The notes beneath the pieces are model-generated. The model was not told where the DNA came from. It saw nothing but the letters and a program-made list of their open reading frames with translations, and did not search any database. Positions 38,804-48,945 of a stretch of DNA of 64,000 bases are shown here, one piece after another; within the stretch, counting starts at the first letter, position 1; every line of letters begins with the position of its first letter. This DNA is from an uncultured Alistipes sp. (GTDB lineage Bacteria > Bacteroidota > Bacteroidia > Bacteroidales > UBA932): NCBI GenBank assembly GCA_902388455.1, contig CABMPD010000010.1, positions 35,541 to 99,540 on the forward strand. The letters run 5' to 3'. The translations under genes and the position numbers were made by a program.

Positions 38804-39769
38804 CTAAGCCTCCTCGACTTTGTCGAACGCCTTGATGATCTTGGTGACGAGCGGATGCCGCACCATGTCCTCTGTCCCGAAATTGATAACGGCAATACCT
38901 TTTATATTCCGTACCAGATCGACTCCGCGCATCAGCCCGGAGTCTTTTTTGTTGGGCAGGTCTATCTGGGTGGCGTCACCGGTGACGATAAACTTGGCGT
39001 TGCAGCCCATGCGGGTGAGGAACATCTTCAACTGTCCCAGGGAGGTGTTCTGGGCCTCGTCCAGGATGACGAAGGCGCTGTCCAGGGTCCGGCCCCTCAT
39101 GTAGGCCAGCGGCGCTATCTGGATGATGCCCTCCTCCATGAGTATCTGCAGCTTGCGGGGATGGATCATGTCGTGCAGGGCATCGTACAGGGGCTGGAGG
39201 TAGGGGTCCAGTTTCTCCTTCATGTCGCCGGGCAGGAATCCCAGTCTCTCGCCGGCCTCCACTGCCGGGCGGGTGAGTATCAGTTTCTTTACCTCTTTGT
39301 TCTTCAAGGCTCTGACGGCCAGTGCGATGGCCGTGTACGTCTTGCCTGTGCCTGCCGGGCCGAGGGCGAAGATAAGGTCGTTCTTATAGTATTCGTCCAC
39401 CAGCCGGCGCTGGTTGCGGGTGCGGGCCTTGACGATGCGGCCCTCATTGCCGTAGACGATGTTGTAGTATTCCTCATTGTGCGCCGGCTCCCTTTCCTCG
39501 AGTTCCGAGGGATAGGTCTGCCAGTCGAGCATTCTCTCCAGGTCGCTGTCGCTTATCTCTTCTCCTTTGCGGAGTGCGTTCAGCATGGTTTCTATTCTCA
39601 AGGCCAGACGTTCGACATTGTCATCCGGTCCCTCGAGGCGGATTTCCGTGCCCCTTGCCACTATCCTTACATCGGGGAAAAAGTGCCGCATTCTGTCAAG
39701 TTTCCTGTCATTGACTCCGTAGACATCAACGGAAGTCAGACCGCTGATTGATATTGTCTTTTCTGTCAT
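38804..39769 (-). CDS. phoH: PhoH family ATPase
   Basis: A 321-residue PhoH-like protein: N-terminal KH-like region (about 1-100) and a P-loop ATPase domain with Walker A GPAGTGKTYTA and Walker B FVILDEAQNT. Family members are RNA-associated ATPases, sometimes with nuclease partners. I chose the ATG at 39769 (MTEKTISISG) because the longer frame overlaps capA and has no similarity to the family. It begins two bases after the capA stop, so the two genes are probably co-transcribed. Confidence 0.92.
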   Translation of the reverse strand: MTEKTISISGLTSVDVYGVNDRKLDRMRHFFPDVRIVARGTEIRLEGPDDNVERLALRIETMLNALRKGEEISDSDLERMLDWQTYPSELEEREPAHNEEYYNIVYGNEGRIVKARTRNQRRLVDEYYKNDLIFALGPAGTGKTYTAIALAVRALKNKEVKKLILTRPAVEAGERLGFLPGDMKEKLDPYLQPLYDALHDMIHPRKLQILMEEGIIQIAPLAYMRGRTLDSAFVILDEAQNTSLGQLKMFLTRMGCNAKFIVTGDATQIDLPNKKDSGLMRGVDLVRNIKGIAVINFGTEDMVRHPLVTKIIKAFDKVEEA

Positions 39770-39771
39770 AT

Positions 39772-40791
39772 CTATTGTTCGAACAAATGTTTTAATCTGT
39801 TGTAGGTATCCATCATTCTGTCGTAATTCCAGCTTCCTCGGAATTCCTCTCTTTTCCCTATGAAATCCTTGACTGGAAGGACAGTGTACACATCTCCATA
39901 TCCTCCAGGACGTGAGCACCACAGCGGTATCGCTTCTCCACCTGCCAGAAAGGCAAGCCCCCAGAATGTTACCGCGATGTCCAGACGGAAAGCCAGGCCC
40001 AGTTCTGTGTTCCGTAGTTTCATGTTTGAAATGTAATTGCCCAAAGAGTAGACTACTGGAAATTCAACCGGCTGTACTACATGCGGGTGTGAGCCGATGA
40101 CAGCGTCAGCGCCCCACTCCAGCAGTTTGCCGGCCCATTCTCTCTGCTCGTCAGATGGTTCTGTTATGTATTCCGGCCCCCAGTGAGGAAGGGCGATGAT
40201 AATGTCCGCACCAGCTTCCTGCGCTTTGCCGATGGCTCTGCGGACAGCGTCCTCTTCCATTTTATTTACAACTAAGGGGGGTGGGACTCTTACGCCGTTG
40301 GTACCGTAAGTGAAGTTGATGAAAGCGACTCTAATGCCGCTGATGTCAGCTATGTAAGGATTTGCGGCCGCCTCATCCAGACTGTCCCTGTAGATTCCGG
40401 TGAACGGTACGCCGATGGCTTCATATTTTTCCAGAGAGGACAGCAGGCCTCGGCGGCCGCGGTCGCAGATGTGGTTGTTTGCACAGAGGAAGAGGCTGAC
40501 ACCGCTCTCAGCAGCTTCTTCTGCCAGAGATTCGGGGGCTGAAAAGGACGGGTATCCGGTGTATGGGGGACCTCCCAGGCAGAATTCCATGTTTGCTACA
40601 GTGAAGTCTGCGGCGTCGGTCATTGTTCTTATATGCCGGAAGTATGAGGAATAGTCATAAGAAGAAGACAGCAGAGTGTCAGTCCCGTAAATATGAGCTG
40701 AGCGGAGTTGTGCGTCATGCTGCATGATGTCCCCCAGAAAGAGAATCGAGACGGTGTCGACTACAGTCAGTAGTAGGTTGGTCAGGAACAT
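39772..40791 (-). CDS. CapA-family metallophosphoesterase-like protein
   Basis: A 339-residue member of the CapA (poly-gamma-glutamate synthesis) family, with a calcineurin-like fold. Motifs are FLGDIMQHD, VANMEFCLGG, ANNHICDRGRRG, ALPHWGPEY and IGSHPHVVQPVE, carrying the expected Asp, Asn and His metal ligands. A short N-terminal hydrophobic stretch (MFLTNLLLTVVDTVSILFL) may be a signal or anchor. Members occur in capsule clusters and elsewhere; no other capsule genes are nearby, so the substrate is unknown. Upstream is a DUF389 gene four bases away. Confidence 0.9.
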   Translation of the reverse strand: MFLTNLLLTVVDTVSILFLGDIMQHDAQLRSAHIYGTDTLLSSSYDYSSYFRHIRTMTDAADFTVANMEFCLGGPPYTGYPSFSAPESLAEEAAESGVSLFLCANNHICDRGRRGLLSSLEKYEAIGVPFTGIYRDSLDEAAANPYIADISGIRVAFINFTYGTNGVRVPPPLVVNKMEEDAVRRAIGKAQEAGADIIIALPHWGPEYITEPSDEQREWAGKLLEWGADAVIGSHPHVVQPVEFPVVYSLGNYISNMKLRNTELGLAFRLDIAVTFWGLAFLAGGEAIPLWCSRPGGYGDVYTVLPVKDFIGKREEFRGSWNYDRMMDTYNRLKHLFEQ

Positions 40792-40794
40792 CGG

Positions 40795-42153
40795 CTACTG
40801 CTGCAATAGTTTGATATTCTCGAAGTCGAGGCGGACAGTGAGCCATTTGCGGAGTTTTTCCATATTTTCCTGGGAAATCCTTTTTTCTGCCTGAAGGATG
40901 ATTATGATTTCTTCGGTCCGGCCTAGAGTGTCGGTGGTTATGGAATATCCTCGGGTAAGCGTGACGTCCGATAAAGAAGGATACTGGGCTACGAGCTCAT
41001 TGGTAATCTGCTCGTATGGCAGTTCCTTGGATTTGTAGGTCTGGAGCTCTTTCTCCATGGAGGAAATGATCTGCTCGCGTTTCTGTATCTCCTGGTCGCT
41101 CCGTTCGTAGATACTCTGAATGGCAACCCGGTCTGTCATTTCGCTTTGGTCCGTAGCGCCTCTTTGGGAGATAATGAGCTGGTCGTCAGTCAGCCCGAAT
41201 TTGTGCGCGGAACGGTACAGGATATTCATTTCTTCTTGGTCGAGGGCTTCTCCGGCTATGAACAGCTCCAGCTTGGGAGGCTTGCTGTGAGAGTATATGT
41301 CGTAGTCGTATATGTAGCTTCGGGCCAGTTCCTTGTTCTCGGCGATGAATTCCTTGGCTGTGTGATTGAAGTTGTTTTCCCTGATCATGACGATAGCAGA
41401 GTATACACTTGGGATAATGATGACTATCGTCAGGACGGCAATCCAACGGCTTACCTTTTTTTTCTTCGCCGGGTCTGTAAAGGAAGCCATCGGGAATTTA
41501 AGGTATTTGACAGTAAGGAACGTCGCGATGGCAATAAAAATACTGTTGATGAAGAAGAGGTACATCGCTCCGGCGAAATATTTCAGGCTGCCGGAGGCCA
41601 GTCCGAAGCCGGCCGTGCACAGAGGCGGCATAAGTGCTGTTGCTATGGCGACGCCGGATATGACGGTGCCTTTATCCCTGCGGCTGATTTCCACTATGCC
41701 GGCGAAGCCTCCGAAGAGGGCTATGAGGACGTCATAAATGGTCGGATTTGTGCGGGCCAGGAGCTCAGTGGGGTTCTCAAGTTCCAGGGGGGATACCAGA
41801 AAGTAGATGCTGGAGGCCAGGATGCTGATGATCACCATAATCAGCAGGTTCTTGAATGCCTTTTTAAGGAATGATGTGTCGTTTGTGCCGAGTCCGTAGC
41901 CGATGCCGAATATTGGTCCCATTAGCGGGGATATGAGCATTGCGCCGATTATCACTGGGATGGAGTTGGTATTGAGGCCGACGGAGGCGACCACGATAGC
42001 GAATGCCAGGATGTAGGCGTTCGGTCCCTCGATGTCTATATTGCTGCGGATATATTGTGAGGCCTTGTCTGTGTCGATATGGTCGTTGAGGTTGACGATA
42101 TTGCTGATTTGGGATCTCAGATTGCTGAAAAAATGCTTTAAACTGTTATCCAT
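40795..42153 (-). CDS. DUF389 membrane protein
   Basis: A 452-residue protein of the DUF389/TIGR00341 family. The N-terminal half has about six hydrophobic helices, with the family segments ASVGLNTNSIPVIIGAMLIS (and PLMGPIFGIGYGLG) and SGVAIATALMPPLCTAGFGL. The C-terminal part (about 265-452) is soluble and partly coiled coil (about 345-375, rich in Glu and Gln). The function is unknown; a transport role has been suggested for the family by topology only. First gene of a minus-strand DUF389-capA-phoH cluster. A TATATTTA element upstream resembles a -7 box. Confidence 0.9.
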   Translation of the reverse strand: MDNSLKHFFSNLRSQISNIVNLNDHIDTDKASQYIRSNIDIEGPNAYILAFAIVVASVGLNTNSIPVIIGAMLISPLMGPIFGIGYGLGTNDTSFLKKAFKNLLIMVIISILASSIYFLVSPLELENPTELLARTNPTIYDVLIALFGGFAGIVEISRRDKGTVISGVAIATALMPPLCTAGFGLASGSLKYFAGAMYLFFINSIFIAIATFLTVKYLKFPMASFTDPAKKKKVSRWIAVLTIVIIIPSVYSAIVMIRENNFNHTAKEFIAENKELARSYIYDYDIYSHSKPPKLELFIAGEALDQEEMNILYRSAHKFGLTDDQLIISQRGATDQSEMTDRVAIQSIYERSDQEIQKREQIISSMEKELQTYKSKELPYEQITNELVAQYPSLSDVTLTRGYSITTDTLGRTEEIIIILQAEKRISQENMEKLRKWLTVRLDFENIKLLQQ

Positions 42154-42195
42154 CCGGCTTATTTTTAATAATTCCGCGGTAAATATACATTTTTT

Positions 42196-42227
42196 TTTGC
42201 GGCTGTGTGATTATTTGAGTATTTTTG
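42196..42227 (+). promoter_or_regulatory. promoter of SPOR-gcvT-M28/TonB-leuS genes
   Basis: TTTG (42196-42199), an exact 20-base spacer and TATTTTTG (42220-42227) match the Bacteroidota consensus well. The predicted start near 42234 leaves a 35-base leader before the SPOR lipoprotein gene. Confidence 0.8.
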
Positions 42228-42268
42228 TTGAATATATTTAGAATGTAAATTTTAATTAATTATCAGAA

Positions 42269-42757
42269 ATGAAAGCTTTTAGATTGGTTTCAACCTTGTT
42301 GGTCGCCCTCATGCTGGTGACCGGATGCGACTTTTTCCGTTCTCTAGTGGGCAAACCCACCTCCAAGGATCTTGAGCGTATGAAGCAGGAAGCATTGGAA
42401 CAGTCCCGTAAGCAGCGGGAACTGGATTCCATCAACAGGGCGAAAGCTCTTGAGCTTGAGAAGGCCAAGGCAACTGCAGAAAAGGAGAACCTGCTGGATG
42501 AGAGTGCTGGAAGGTATCATGTTATCCTCGGTAGTTTTAAAGTGGAAGGAAATGCCGGGAAGATGTATGCTCTTCTTGAAAAGAACGGCTATACTCCCCG
42601 GGTAATCAAGTTCAATAACGGATTCGAGGTAGTCTCGGTGGCCGCCTATGACAATTACCGGGAGGCACTCAAGGCCATGAACGATGTCATGGAGTATGAG
42701 TTCTGCCCCGAGGATGTCTGGATTTATGACATCCGTCAGAATATGCATGTGAAATAA
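42269..42757 (+). CDS. SPOR-domain lipoprotein
   Basis: A 162-residue lipoprotein (signal ending LVTGC). About residues 33-75 form a charged coiled-coil linker rich in Lys, Glu and Arg. About 82-155 is a SPOR domain (RYHVILGSFKVEGNAGKM, GYTPRVIKFNNGFEVVSVAA, YDNYREALKAMNDV), which binds glycan strands lacking stem peptides at division sites. It is probably a periplasmic, outer-membrane-anchored cell-wall protein. First gene after a strong promoter, 28 bases before gcvT. Confidence 0.9.
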   Translation: MKAFRLVSTLLVALMLVTGCDFFRSLVGKPTSKDLERMKQEALEQSRKQRELDSINRAKALELEKAKATAEKENLLDESAGRYHVILGSFKVEGNAGKMYALLEKNGYTPRVIKFNNGFEVVSVAAYDNYREALKAMNDVMEYEFCPEDVWIYDIRQNMHVK

Positions 42758-42785
42758 TTATCATAACGAACAATAACACAGCTAT

Positions 42786-43895
42786 ATGAAAACAACAGCA
42801 TTTACGCAGAAACACATTGCTCTGGGAGCTAAAATGGTTCCCTTTGCCGGATACAATATGCCGGTCGAATATGTGGGTATCAACGAGGAACATAAGACTG
42901 TCCGCAACGGAGTGGGCGTTTTCGATGTTTCTCACATGGGAGAGTTCTGGGTAAAGGGACCTAATGCACTCGCTTTCGTGCAGTATGTCTCTTCCAACGA
43001 TGCTTCGGTACTATATCCCGGTAAGATTCAGTATGACTGCTTCCCTAACGGAAAAGGAGGCATCGTGGATGATTTCCTGACATATTGCATAGACGGTCAG
43101 ACATATCTTCTGGTAGTCAATGCCGCCAATATCGAGAAGGACTGGAATCACCTCTGCGCCATCGCTCCTAAGTTCGGCATCACTCCCGGCAAGGAACTCT
43201 ACAATGCATCCGACGAAATCTGCCAGCTGGCAGTCCAGGGTCCCAAGGCAGTGCAGGCCATGCAGAAACTCTGTGATCAGGATCTGATGAGCATGGAGTA
43301 CTACACATTCAAGAAAGTAATGCTTGGCGGAGTCAGCGTGATCTTCTCAATCACCGGATATACAGGTGCCGGCGGATGTGAGATTTATGCGGCAAATGAG
43401 GATGCGGACAAGCTTTGGGATGCAGTCTTCGAGGCCGGTGCAGAGTTCGGTATTAAGCCCGTAGGTCTTGGTGCCCGTGATACACTCAGGCTGGAGATGG
43501 GCTTCTGCCTGTATGGTAACGATATCGATGACACAACCTCACCCCTCGAGGCCGGTCTGGGCTGGATCACCAAGTTCAATGACACCAAAGGTGATTTCAT
43601 AGACAAGGATTTCCTTCTTCAGCAGAAAGCCGAGGGACTTAAACGCAAGCTGGTAGGTTTCGAGCTTATCGACCGCGGAGTTCCCCGTCACGGGTATGAG
43701 ATCTGTGACGCAGAGGGCAATGCCATAGGTCATGTGACATCCGGCACGATGTCGCCTTCGCTCAATATTCCTATCGGAATGGGTTATGTCAATACCCCTT
43801 ACAACAAGGTGGATACCGAGATATACATCAAGGTCCGCAACAGGCTGCTCAAGGCAAAGGTTGTAAAGGTACCTTTCTATAAGGCTGCCAAATAG
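42786..43895 (+). CDS. gcvT: glycine cleavage system T protein (aminomethyltransferase)
   Basis: A 369-residue GcvT, transferring the methylene group of glycine from the H protein to tetrahydrofolate. Opening [28 protein letters not shown] fits the family (key part [13 protein letters not shown]); [41 protein letters not shown] and [15 protein letters not shown] follow, including the folate-binding Asp and Glu region. Full length. No other glycine cleavage genes are adjacent and there is no room for a glycine riboswitch in the 28-base gap. Its TAG stop overlaps the following GTG by one base. Confidence 0.96.
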   Translation: MKTTAFTQKHIALGAKMVPFAGYNMPVEYVGINEEHKTVRNGVGVFDVSHMGEFWVKGPNALAFVQYVSSNDASVLYPGKIQYDCFPNGKGGIVDDFLTYCIDGQTYLLVVNAANIEKDWNHLCAIAPKFGITPGKELYNASDEICQLAVQGPKAVQAMQKLCDQDLMSMEYYTFKKVMLGGVSVIFSITGYTGAGGCEIYAANEDADKLWDAVFEAGAEFGIKPVGLGARDTLRLEMGFCLYGNDIDDTTSPLEAGLGWITKFNDTKGDFIDKDFLLQQKAEGLKRKLVGFELIDRGVPRHGYEICDAEGNAIGHVTSGTMSPSLNIPIGMGYVNTPYNKVDTEIYIKVRNRLLKAKVVKVPFYKAAK

Positions 43896-45217
43896 TGAAA
43901 CGGTATACCTCCATTACAGTTCTTATTCTCATTACGGCCGTCGCCTCTATTGCTCAGACATGGGAGACGGCCGTGGTGGGTAAGAATCTGGAAGACTATG
44001 TAAGATATCTGTCGTCTGTATCTCTGGAGGGTCGTAAAGCAGGCTCTCCTGGAGAAACGGTGGCCGCTGAGTATATGTATGACCGCCTTAGTGAGTTTGG
44101 AGTTACAATGTTGACTCCCAGGACAGGACAGGACTTTTCGATAGTGACGGGGGAGGATACTTTATTTTCACGCAATATAGTAGGAATCGTAGAGGGATAT
44201 GATTCCATTTTACGGAATCAATATATTGTCGTAGGCGCCAATCTGGATCATCTTGGGTCCAATATTCTTACAGTTGACGGTAGAAATGTCACGCAGATAT
44301 TTCCGGGTGCGAATGACAATGCTTCCGGAGTCGCAGCTGTTATAGAGGTGGCCAGGAGAGTGGCTTCCTCTTCATTTCTTTTCCGGAGGTCAGTTGTTTT
44401 TGTGGGCTTCGGTGCAAAGGAGCAGGGGATGGCGGGGTCCTGGTATTTTGCCAACCGCGCTTTCAAGGAAATAGACAGTGTCTCGATAATGCTGGACCTT
44501 AGGGCTATAGGCAAATCCGGCCCGATGAATCCTTTTACATATTATACCGGAATACCCCACCCTGAGGTAAACCGGCTGGTAGCCGGTCTATCAGAGGTAG
44601 GTGCATTTTATACACCAGTGCAGGGAGACGGGGTGGTGCCTATAGGGGACTATCTTCCTTTTTACGACAAGAATATTCCAGTAATGCTGCTTACAACCGG
44701 CTCGGACCGTAATGTGAGGTCAGTGAAGGATAATGCGGATTTGCTGGATTATGAGACAATGGATTATATTTGCGACTTTATTTACAACTTCGTCCGTGAA
44801 GCGGCAGGCAGGGATTTGATGTTCGGGCGTATCCTTCCGGTGGACGAAGCTGGCAGTGAGGGCAGAACAGAGAGTGGAGAGAGAGTCTACTCTGCTTATG
44901 AGGTTGATGTGGCTCCGCAGTTTTTCAAGGGTGATGTGAGCACATTCCTGAGCGATTGGGTGTACACGTACCTGCGTTATCCCGAAATACCGTTAAGTCA
45001 GGGTGTCTCGGGAACAGTCGTGGTGGAGTTCATTGTGGAGAAGGACGGCAGTGTGACTGGTGTAAGAGCCGTCCGTGGAGAAGACCAGTATCTGGAGGAT
45101 GAGGCTGTACGTGTGATTGCGGCCTCTCCTAAATGGAAGCCTGGCCAGATGGGAGGAGAGAAGGTACGGGTAAAGTATTCCGTGCCGGTTGAGTTCAGGC
45201 TGAAAAAGAGAAAATAA
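43895..45217 (+). CDS. M28-like pseudopeptidase fused to a TonB C-terminal domain
   Basis: A 440-residue exported protein (signal about 1-20). Residues about 28-310 have the M28 aminopeptidase fold, but key residues are changed. The first zinc ligand His is Asn116 ([10 protein letters not shown]); bridging Asp141 is kept (GANDNASGV); the catalytic Glu is Lys175 while the next ligand Glu176 is kept ([11 protein letters not shown]); Asp201 is kept; the last zinc ligand His is Arg275. About 355-438 is a TonB C-terminal domain ([29 protein letters not shown]). It is probably non-catalytic, perhaps peptide-binding and coupled to outer-membrane proteins. It uses a GTG start overlapping gcvT by one base; leuS follows 13 bases later. 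Confidence 0.85.
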   Translation: MKRYTSITVLILITAVASIAQTWETAVVGKNLEDYVRYLSSVSLEGRKAGSPGETVAAEYMYDRLSEFGVTMLTPRTGQDFSIVTGEDTLFSRNIVGIVEGYDSILRNQYIVVGANLDHLGSNILTVDGRNVTQIFPGANDNASGVAAVIEVARRVASSSFLFRRSVVFVGFGAKEQGMAGSWYFANRAFKEIDSVSIMLDLRAIGKSGPMNPFTYYTGIPHPEVNRLVAGLSEVGAFYTPVQGDGVVPIGDYLPFYDKNIPVMLLTTGSDRNVRSVKDNADLLDYETMDYICDFIYNFVREAAGRDLMFGRILPVDEAGSEGRTESGERVYSAYEVDVAPQFFKGDVSTFLSDWVYTYLRYPEIPLSQGVSGTVVVEFIVEKDGSVTGVRAVRGEDQYLEDEAVRVIAASPKWKPGQMGGEKVRVKYSVPVEFRLKKRK

Positions 45218-45230
45218 GATAACAAGATAT

Positions 45231-47999
45231 ATGTCAATCGATTACAATTTTTCAGAAATAGAGAGGAAGTGGCAGAAGTATTGGGAGGAGAACCGTACAT
45301 TTCAGGTCTCGGAAGATACAGCAAAGCCAAAGTTCTATGTTCTGGATATGTTCCCGTATCCTTCTGGAGCAGGGTTGCATGTGGGACATCCTTTAGGCTA
45401 TATTGCAAGTGATATCTATAGCCGATATAAACGTTTGTGCGGCTTCAATGTGCTGCATCCCATGGGATTCGACGCATTCGGCCTGCCGGCGGAGCAGTAT
45501 GCCATACAGACCGGCCGCCATCCGGCCAGGACCACCGAGGAAAACATCGCCCGGTACAAGCAGCAGCTGAGCCGTATCGGTTTCTCCTTCGACTGGTCGA
45601 GGGAGGTGCGCACCTGCGATCCGGCCTATTACAAATGGACTCAGTGGGCCTTCCTCAAGATGTTCGGCAGCTGGTATGACAATACTGCGCAGAAGGCCCG
45701 TCCGATAGAGGAGCTGGAAGCTCATTTTGCGGTCAGCGGCTCTGAGGGCGTGGACGCCGCATGCTCCAGGGAACTGCATTTTACCGCAGCCGACTGGAAC
45801 TCCATGGATGACAGGCGCCGTTCGGAGGTCCTGATGAATTACCGCATAGCCTACCTGGGCGAGACATCGGTCAACTGGTGTCCTCAGCTCGGTACCGTCC
45901 TGGCCAACGACGAGGTCAAGGAGGGACTCTCTGTCCGCGGAGGATATCCCGTGATACAGAAGAAGATGCAGCAGTGGCAGCTGCGTGTGTCCGCATACGC
46001 CTACAGGCTCCTGGAGGACCTGGACGGGCTGGAGTGGAGCGACTCCCTGAAGGAGATGCAGCGCAACTGGATAGGCCGCTCGGAGGGTGCCGAGATGATA
46101 TTCAAGGTCTCCAACGGAGAGCAGACCTACGACATGACCATTTTCACTACCCGTGCCGACACTGTCTTCGGAGTCACCTTCATGGTGCTGGCTCCCGAGA
46201 GCGAGTGGGTGGCCCGCCTGACCACCCCTGAGCAGAAGGCGCAGGTGGATGAGTACCTGGCCGCCGCCGCCAGGAAGACCGAGCGCGAGAGGATAGCCGA
46301 GACCCGTCAGGTCACCGGTGTGTTCAGCGGCTCGTATGCCGAGAACCCTCTGACCGGGGAGAAGGTTCCTGTCTGGATTTCAGAGTACGTCCTGGCCGGT
46401 TATGGTACAGGCGCCATCATGGCGGTACCTGCCCATGACAGCAGGGACTACGCATTTGCCCGTCATTTCAATCTGCCCATACGTCCCCTTATCGAAGGCT
46501 GCGATGTCTCTCAGGAGAGCTTTGACGCCAAGGACGGCGTGATGTGCAACTCCGGCTTCCTCAACGGGATGACGGTCAAGGAGGCCATTCCCGCCGCCAT
46601 CCGCAAGGTGGAGGAGATGGGTATCGGACACAGGAAGGTCAATTACAGGCTCCGCGACGCCATATTCTCCCGTCAGAGATACTGGGGTGAACCCTTCCCT
46701 ATATATTATAAGGACGGAACGGCTACACCCATGGATTTTTCCGAACTTCCGCTGACCCTGCCCGAGGTGGACAAGTACCTGCCGACCGAGAGCGGAGAGC
46801 CGCCCCTGGCGCGTGCCGCCGGATGGGAGTATCAGGGCTGGCCTATAGAGAAGAGCACGATGCCCGGATTTGCCGGCAGCAGCGCCTACTACCTGCGCTA
46901 TATGGACCCTCACAATGACTCGGCCCTCGTGGACTGCGCCAAGGACGAATACTGGAGGAACGTGGACCTCTATGTAGGAGGTACCGAGCATGCCACCGGC
47001 CACCTGATCTATTCCAGGTTCTGGAACAAGTTCCTCTATGACCTGGGGTATGTGTGCGAGAAGGAGCCTTTCCGTAAGCTGGTCAATCAGGGCATGATAC
47101 AGGGCCGCTCCAACTTCGTTTACCGTATCAAGGGTACGAACACCTTCGTGTCCTGCGGCCTGAAGGACCAGTACGACACGACCGAGATACACGTGGACGT
47201 CAATATCGTGCACAATGACCGGCTGGATACGGAGGCCTTCCGGAAATGGATGCCCGACTACGCGACTGCCGAGTTCATCCTCGAGGACGGGGAGTATATC
47301 TGCGGCTGGGCCATAGAGAAGATGAGCAAGTCGATGTTCAATGTGGTCAATCCTGACAACGTCTGCGACACTTACGGTGCCGACACTCTCAGGCTGTACG
47401 AGATGTTCCTCGGTCCCGTGGAACAGTCCAAGCCCTGGGATACCAAGGGTATCGACGGTGTCCACCGCTTCCTCAGGAAGTTCTGGCGCCTGTACTACGG
47501 GAAGGACGGGGCCCTGTTTACGGACACCAAGGCGTCGGCCGCCGGGCTCAAGGTGCTGCATAAGCTGATACACAAAGTCTCCACCGATATAGAGAACTTC
47601 TCGATGAACACCTCTGTGAGTGCCTTCATGATAGCAGTGAACGACCTGACCGACCTGGGTTGCACCAGCCGGGAGATTCTGGAACCCATGGTGATACTGC
47701 TCTCTCCTTTCGCACCCCATATCTGCGAGGAGCTCTGGAACAGGCTCGGACACGATACCTCGGTGTCATGTGCGGCGTTCCCCGAGTACGTGGAGAGCTA
47801 TACCGTGGAGAACACCTTCGAGTATCCTGTCTCGTTCAACGGCAAGATGCGCTTCAAGCTGGAGCTTCCCAAGAACGTGGATCCCAAGGCTGCCGAAGCC
47901 GCCGTACTGGACTCTCCTAACACAGAGAAATATCTTGCGGGCAAGCCCGTCAAGAAGATAATCGTAGTTCCGTCCAAGATCATCAATGTAGTATTCTGA
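45231..47999 (+). CDS. leuS: leucyl-tRNA synthetase
   Basis: A 922-residue class I synthetase. The HIGH-equivalent is HVGHPLG in [16 protein letters not shown], the KMSKS loop is EKMSKSMFN, and the editing domain carries [13 protein letters not shown] and [19 protein letters not shown] with the Asp that clamps misacylated tRNA. The tRNA-binding and C-terminal domains are complete. Length fits the Bacteroidota type, which includes insertions. Adjacent to the YitT paralogues, whose first ATG begins one base after the leuS stop. Confidence 0.98.
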   Translation: MSIDYNFSEIERKWQKYWEENRTFQVSEDTAKPKFYVLDMFPYPSGAGLHVGHPLGYIASDIYSRYKRLCGFNVLHPMGFDAFGLPAEQYAIQTGRHPARTTEENIARYKQQLSRIGFSFDWSREVRTCDPAYYKWTQWAFLKMFGSWYDNTAQKARPIEELEAHFAVSGSEGVDAACSRELHFTAADWNSMDDRRRSEVLMNYRIAYLGETSVNWCPQLGTVLANDEVKEGLSVRGGYPVIQKKMQQWQLRVSAYAYRLLEDLDGLEWSDSLKEMQRNWIGRSEGAEMIFKVSNGEQTYDMTIFTTRADTVFGVTFMVLAPESEWVARLTTPEQKAQVDEYLAAAARKTERERIAETRQVTGVFSGSYAENPLTGEKVPVWISEYVLAGYGTGAIMAVPAHDSRDYAFARHFNLPIRPLIEGCDVSQESFDAKDGVMCNSGFLNGMTVKEAIPAAIRKVEEMGIGHRKVNYRLRDAIFSRQRYWGEPFPIYYKDGTATPMDFSELPLTLPEVDKYLPTESGEPPLARAAGWEYQGWPIEKSTMPGFAGSSAYYLRYMDPHNDSALVDCAKDEYWRNVDLYVGGTEHATGHLIYSRFWNKFLYDLGYVCEKEPFRKLVNQGMIQGRSNFVYRIKGTNTFVSCGLKDQYDTTEIHVDVNIVHNDRLDTEAFRKWMPDYATAEFILEDGEYICGWAIEKMSKSMFNVVNPDNVCDTYGADTLRLYEMFLGPVEQSKPWDTKGIDGVHRFLRKFWRLYYGKDGALFTDTKASAAGLKVLHKLIHKVSTDIENFSMNTSVSAFMIAVNDLTDLGCTSREILEPMVILLSPFAPHICEELWNRLGHDTSVSCAAFPEYVESYTVENTFEYPVSFNGKMRFKLELPKNVDPKAAEAAVLDSPNTEKYLAGKPVKKIIVVPSKIINVVF

Positions 48000-48000
48000 T

Positions 48001-48945
48001 ATGAATCAGACGACAAAGAAAATACTGATCACCCTCAAGGAGTACGTGATCATCACCCTGGGACTGGCGCTCTACTGCTTCAGCTGGACATCCTTCCTGA
48101 TACCGAAAGGAATAGTCGGAGGCGCCATACCCGGTCTGGCCACATTTGTCAACTACGCCACCGGCGGACTTATTCCCGTGTCCGTGACCTACCTGTCTGT
48201 CAATGTAATCCTGATTATACTGGGATTTCTGATTCTGGGCCGGGGATTCGGATTCAAGACGATTTACTGCATCCTGCTCAACTCCGTCCTGCTGCAGGTG
48301 CTGCCGGAGCTGATACCCTGGGTGTCCACCATTGAGGAACCCTTCCTTAACGGTCTGCTCGGAGGTTTCATCGGCGCTATAGGTATCGTCATGATATTCA
48401 ATCAGGGCGGAAGTACGGGAGGCACCGACATCATCGCTCTCATCCTGGCCAAGTACAGGGAGATATCCCCCGGCCGGGTGTATCTCTTCTGTGACCTGGT
48501 GATCGTAGGCTCCGTCCTCCTGCTGCCCGGCAAGACCCTCTCCGATGTGGTCTACGGCTATATGCAGGTCATAGCCTTCTCCCAGGGAGTGGACCTGCTG
48601 CTGACAGGCAGCAAGCAGTCGGTGCAGGTTATGATTTTCTCCCAGAAATACAAGGAAATAGCGGATGCGCTGATGACCCAGCTCAAGAGAGGCGTCACTG
48701 CCTTCGAGGGGATAGGATGGTATACCAAGGAGGCGCATCAGGTGCTGGTGGTCATCGCCCGCAAGCATCAGCTGAACGAGATCAACAAGATCGTCAAGAA
48801 CCATGACCGTTCGGCATTTATGTCAGTTACCTCGACTATGAGCGTATATGGAAGAGGATTCGATGAATTAAAAGGACCAGAGAAAATAGAATGGAAACGC
48901 AAAAAACAACAACATCAAGGACAAGAAAAGTCCTATCAGTCGTAA
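48001..48945 (+). CDS. YitT family membrane protein, copy 1
   Basis: A 314-residue protein: five or six hydrophobic segments in the first 200 residues (YVIITLGLALYCFSWTSFL, GGAIPGLATFVNYATGG and NQGGSTGGTDIIALILAKY are typical), then a cytoplasmic DUF2179-like domain (about 215-300, ending YGRGFDELK). Family function is unknown. The last 18 residues (KKQQHQGQEKSYQS and preceding) are the out-of-frame reading of the start of copy 2, giving a 55-base overlap. It starts one base after leuS. Confidence 0.9.
   Translation: MNQTTKKILITLKEYVIITLGLALYCFSWTSFLIPKGIVGGAIPGLATFVNYATGGLIPVSVTYLSVNVILIILGFLILGRGFGFKTIYCILLNSVLLQVLPELIPWVSTIEEPFLNGLLGGFIGAIGIVMIFNQGGSTGGTDIIALILAKYREISPGRVYLFCDLVIVGSVLLLPGKTLSDVVYGYMQVIAFSQGVDLLLTGSKQSVQVMIFSQKYKEIADALMTQLKRGVTAFEGIGWYTKEAHQVLVVIARKHQLNEINKIVKNHDRSAFMSVTSTMSVYGRGFDELKGPEKIEWKRKKQQHQGQEKSYQS

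Noticed and set aside
42758..42785. Glycine riboswitch before gcvT
   Set aside because: The gap is only 28 bases and contains no aptamer-like structure.
46380..47753. A 457-codon open frame antisense to leuS
   Set aside because: No family similarity, and it lies entirely within leuS.
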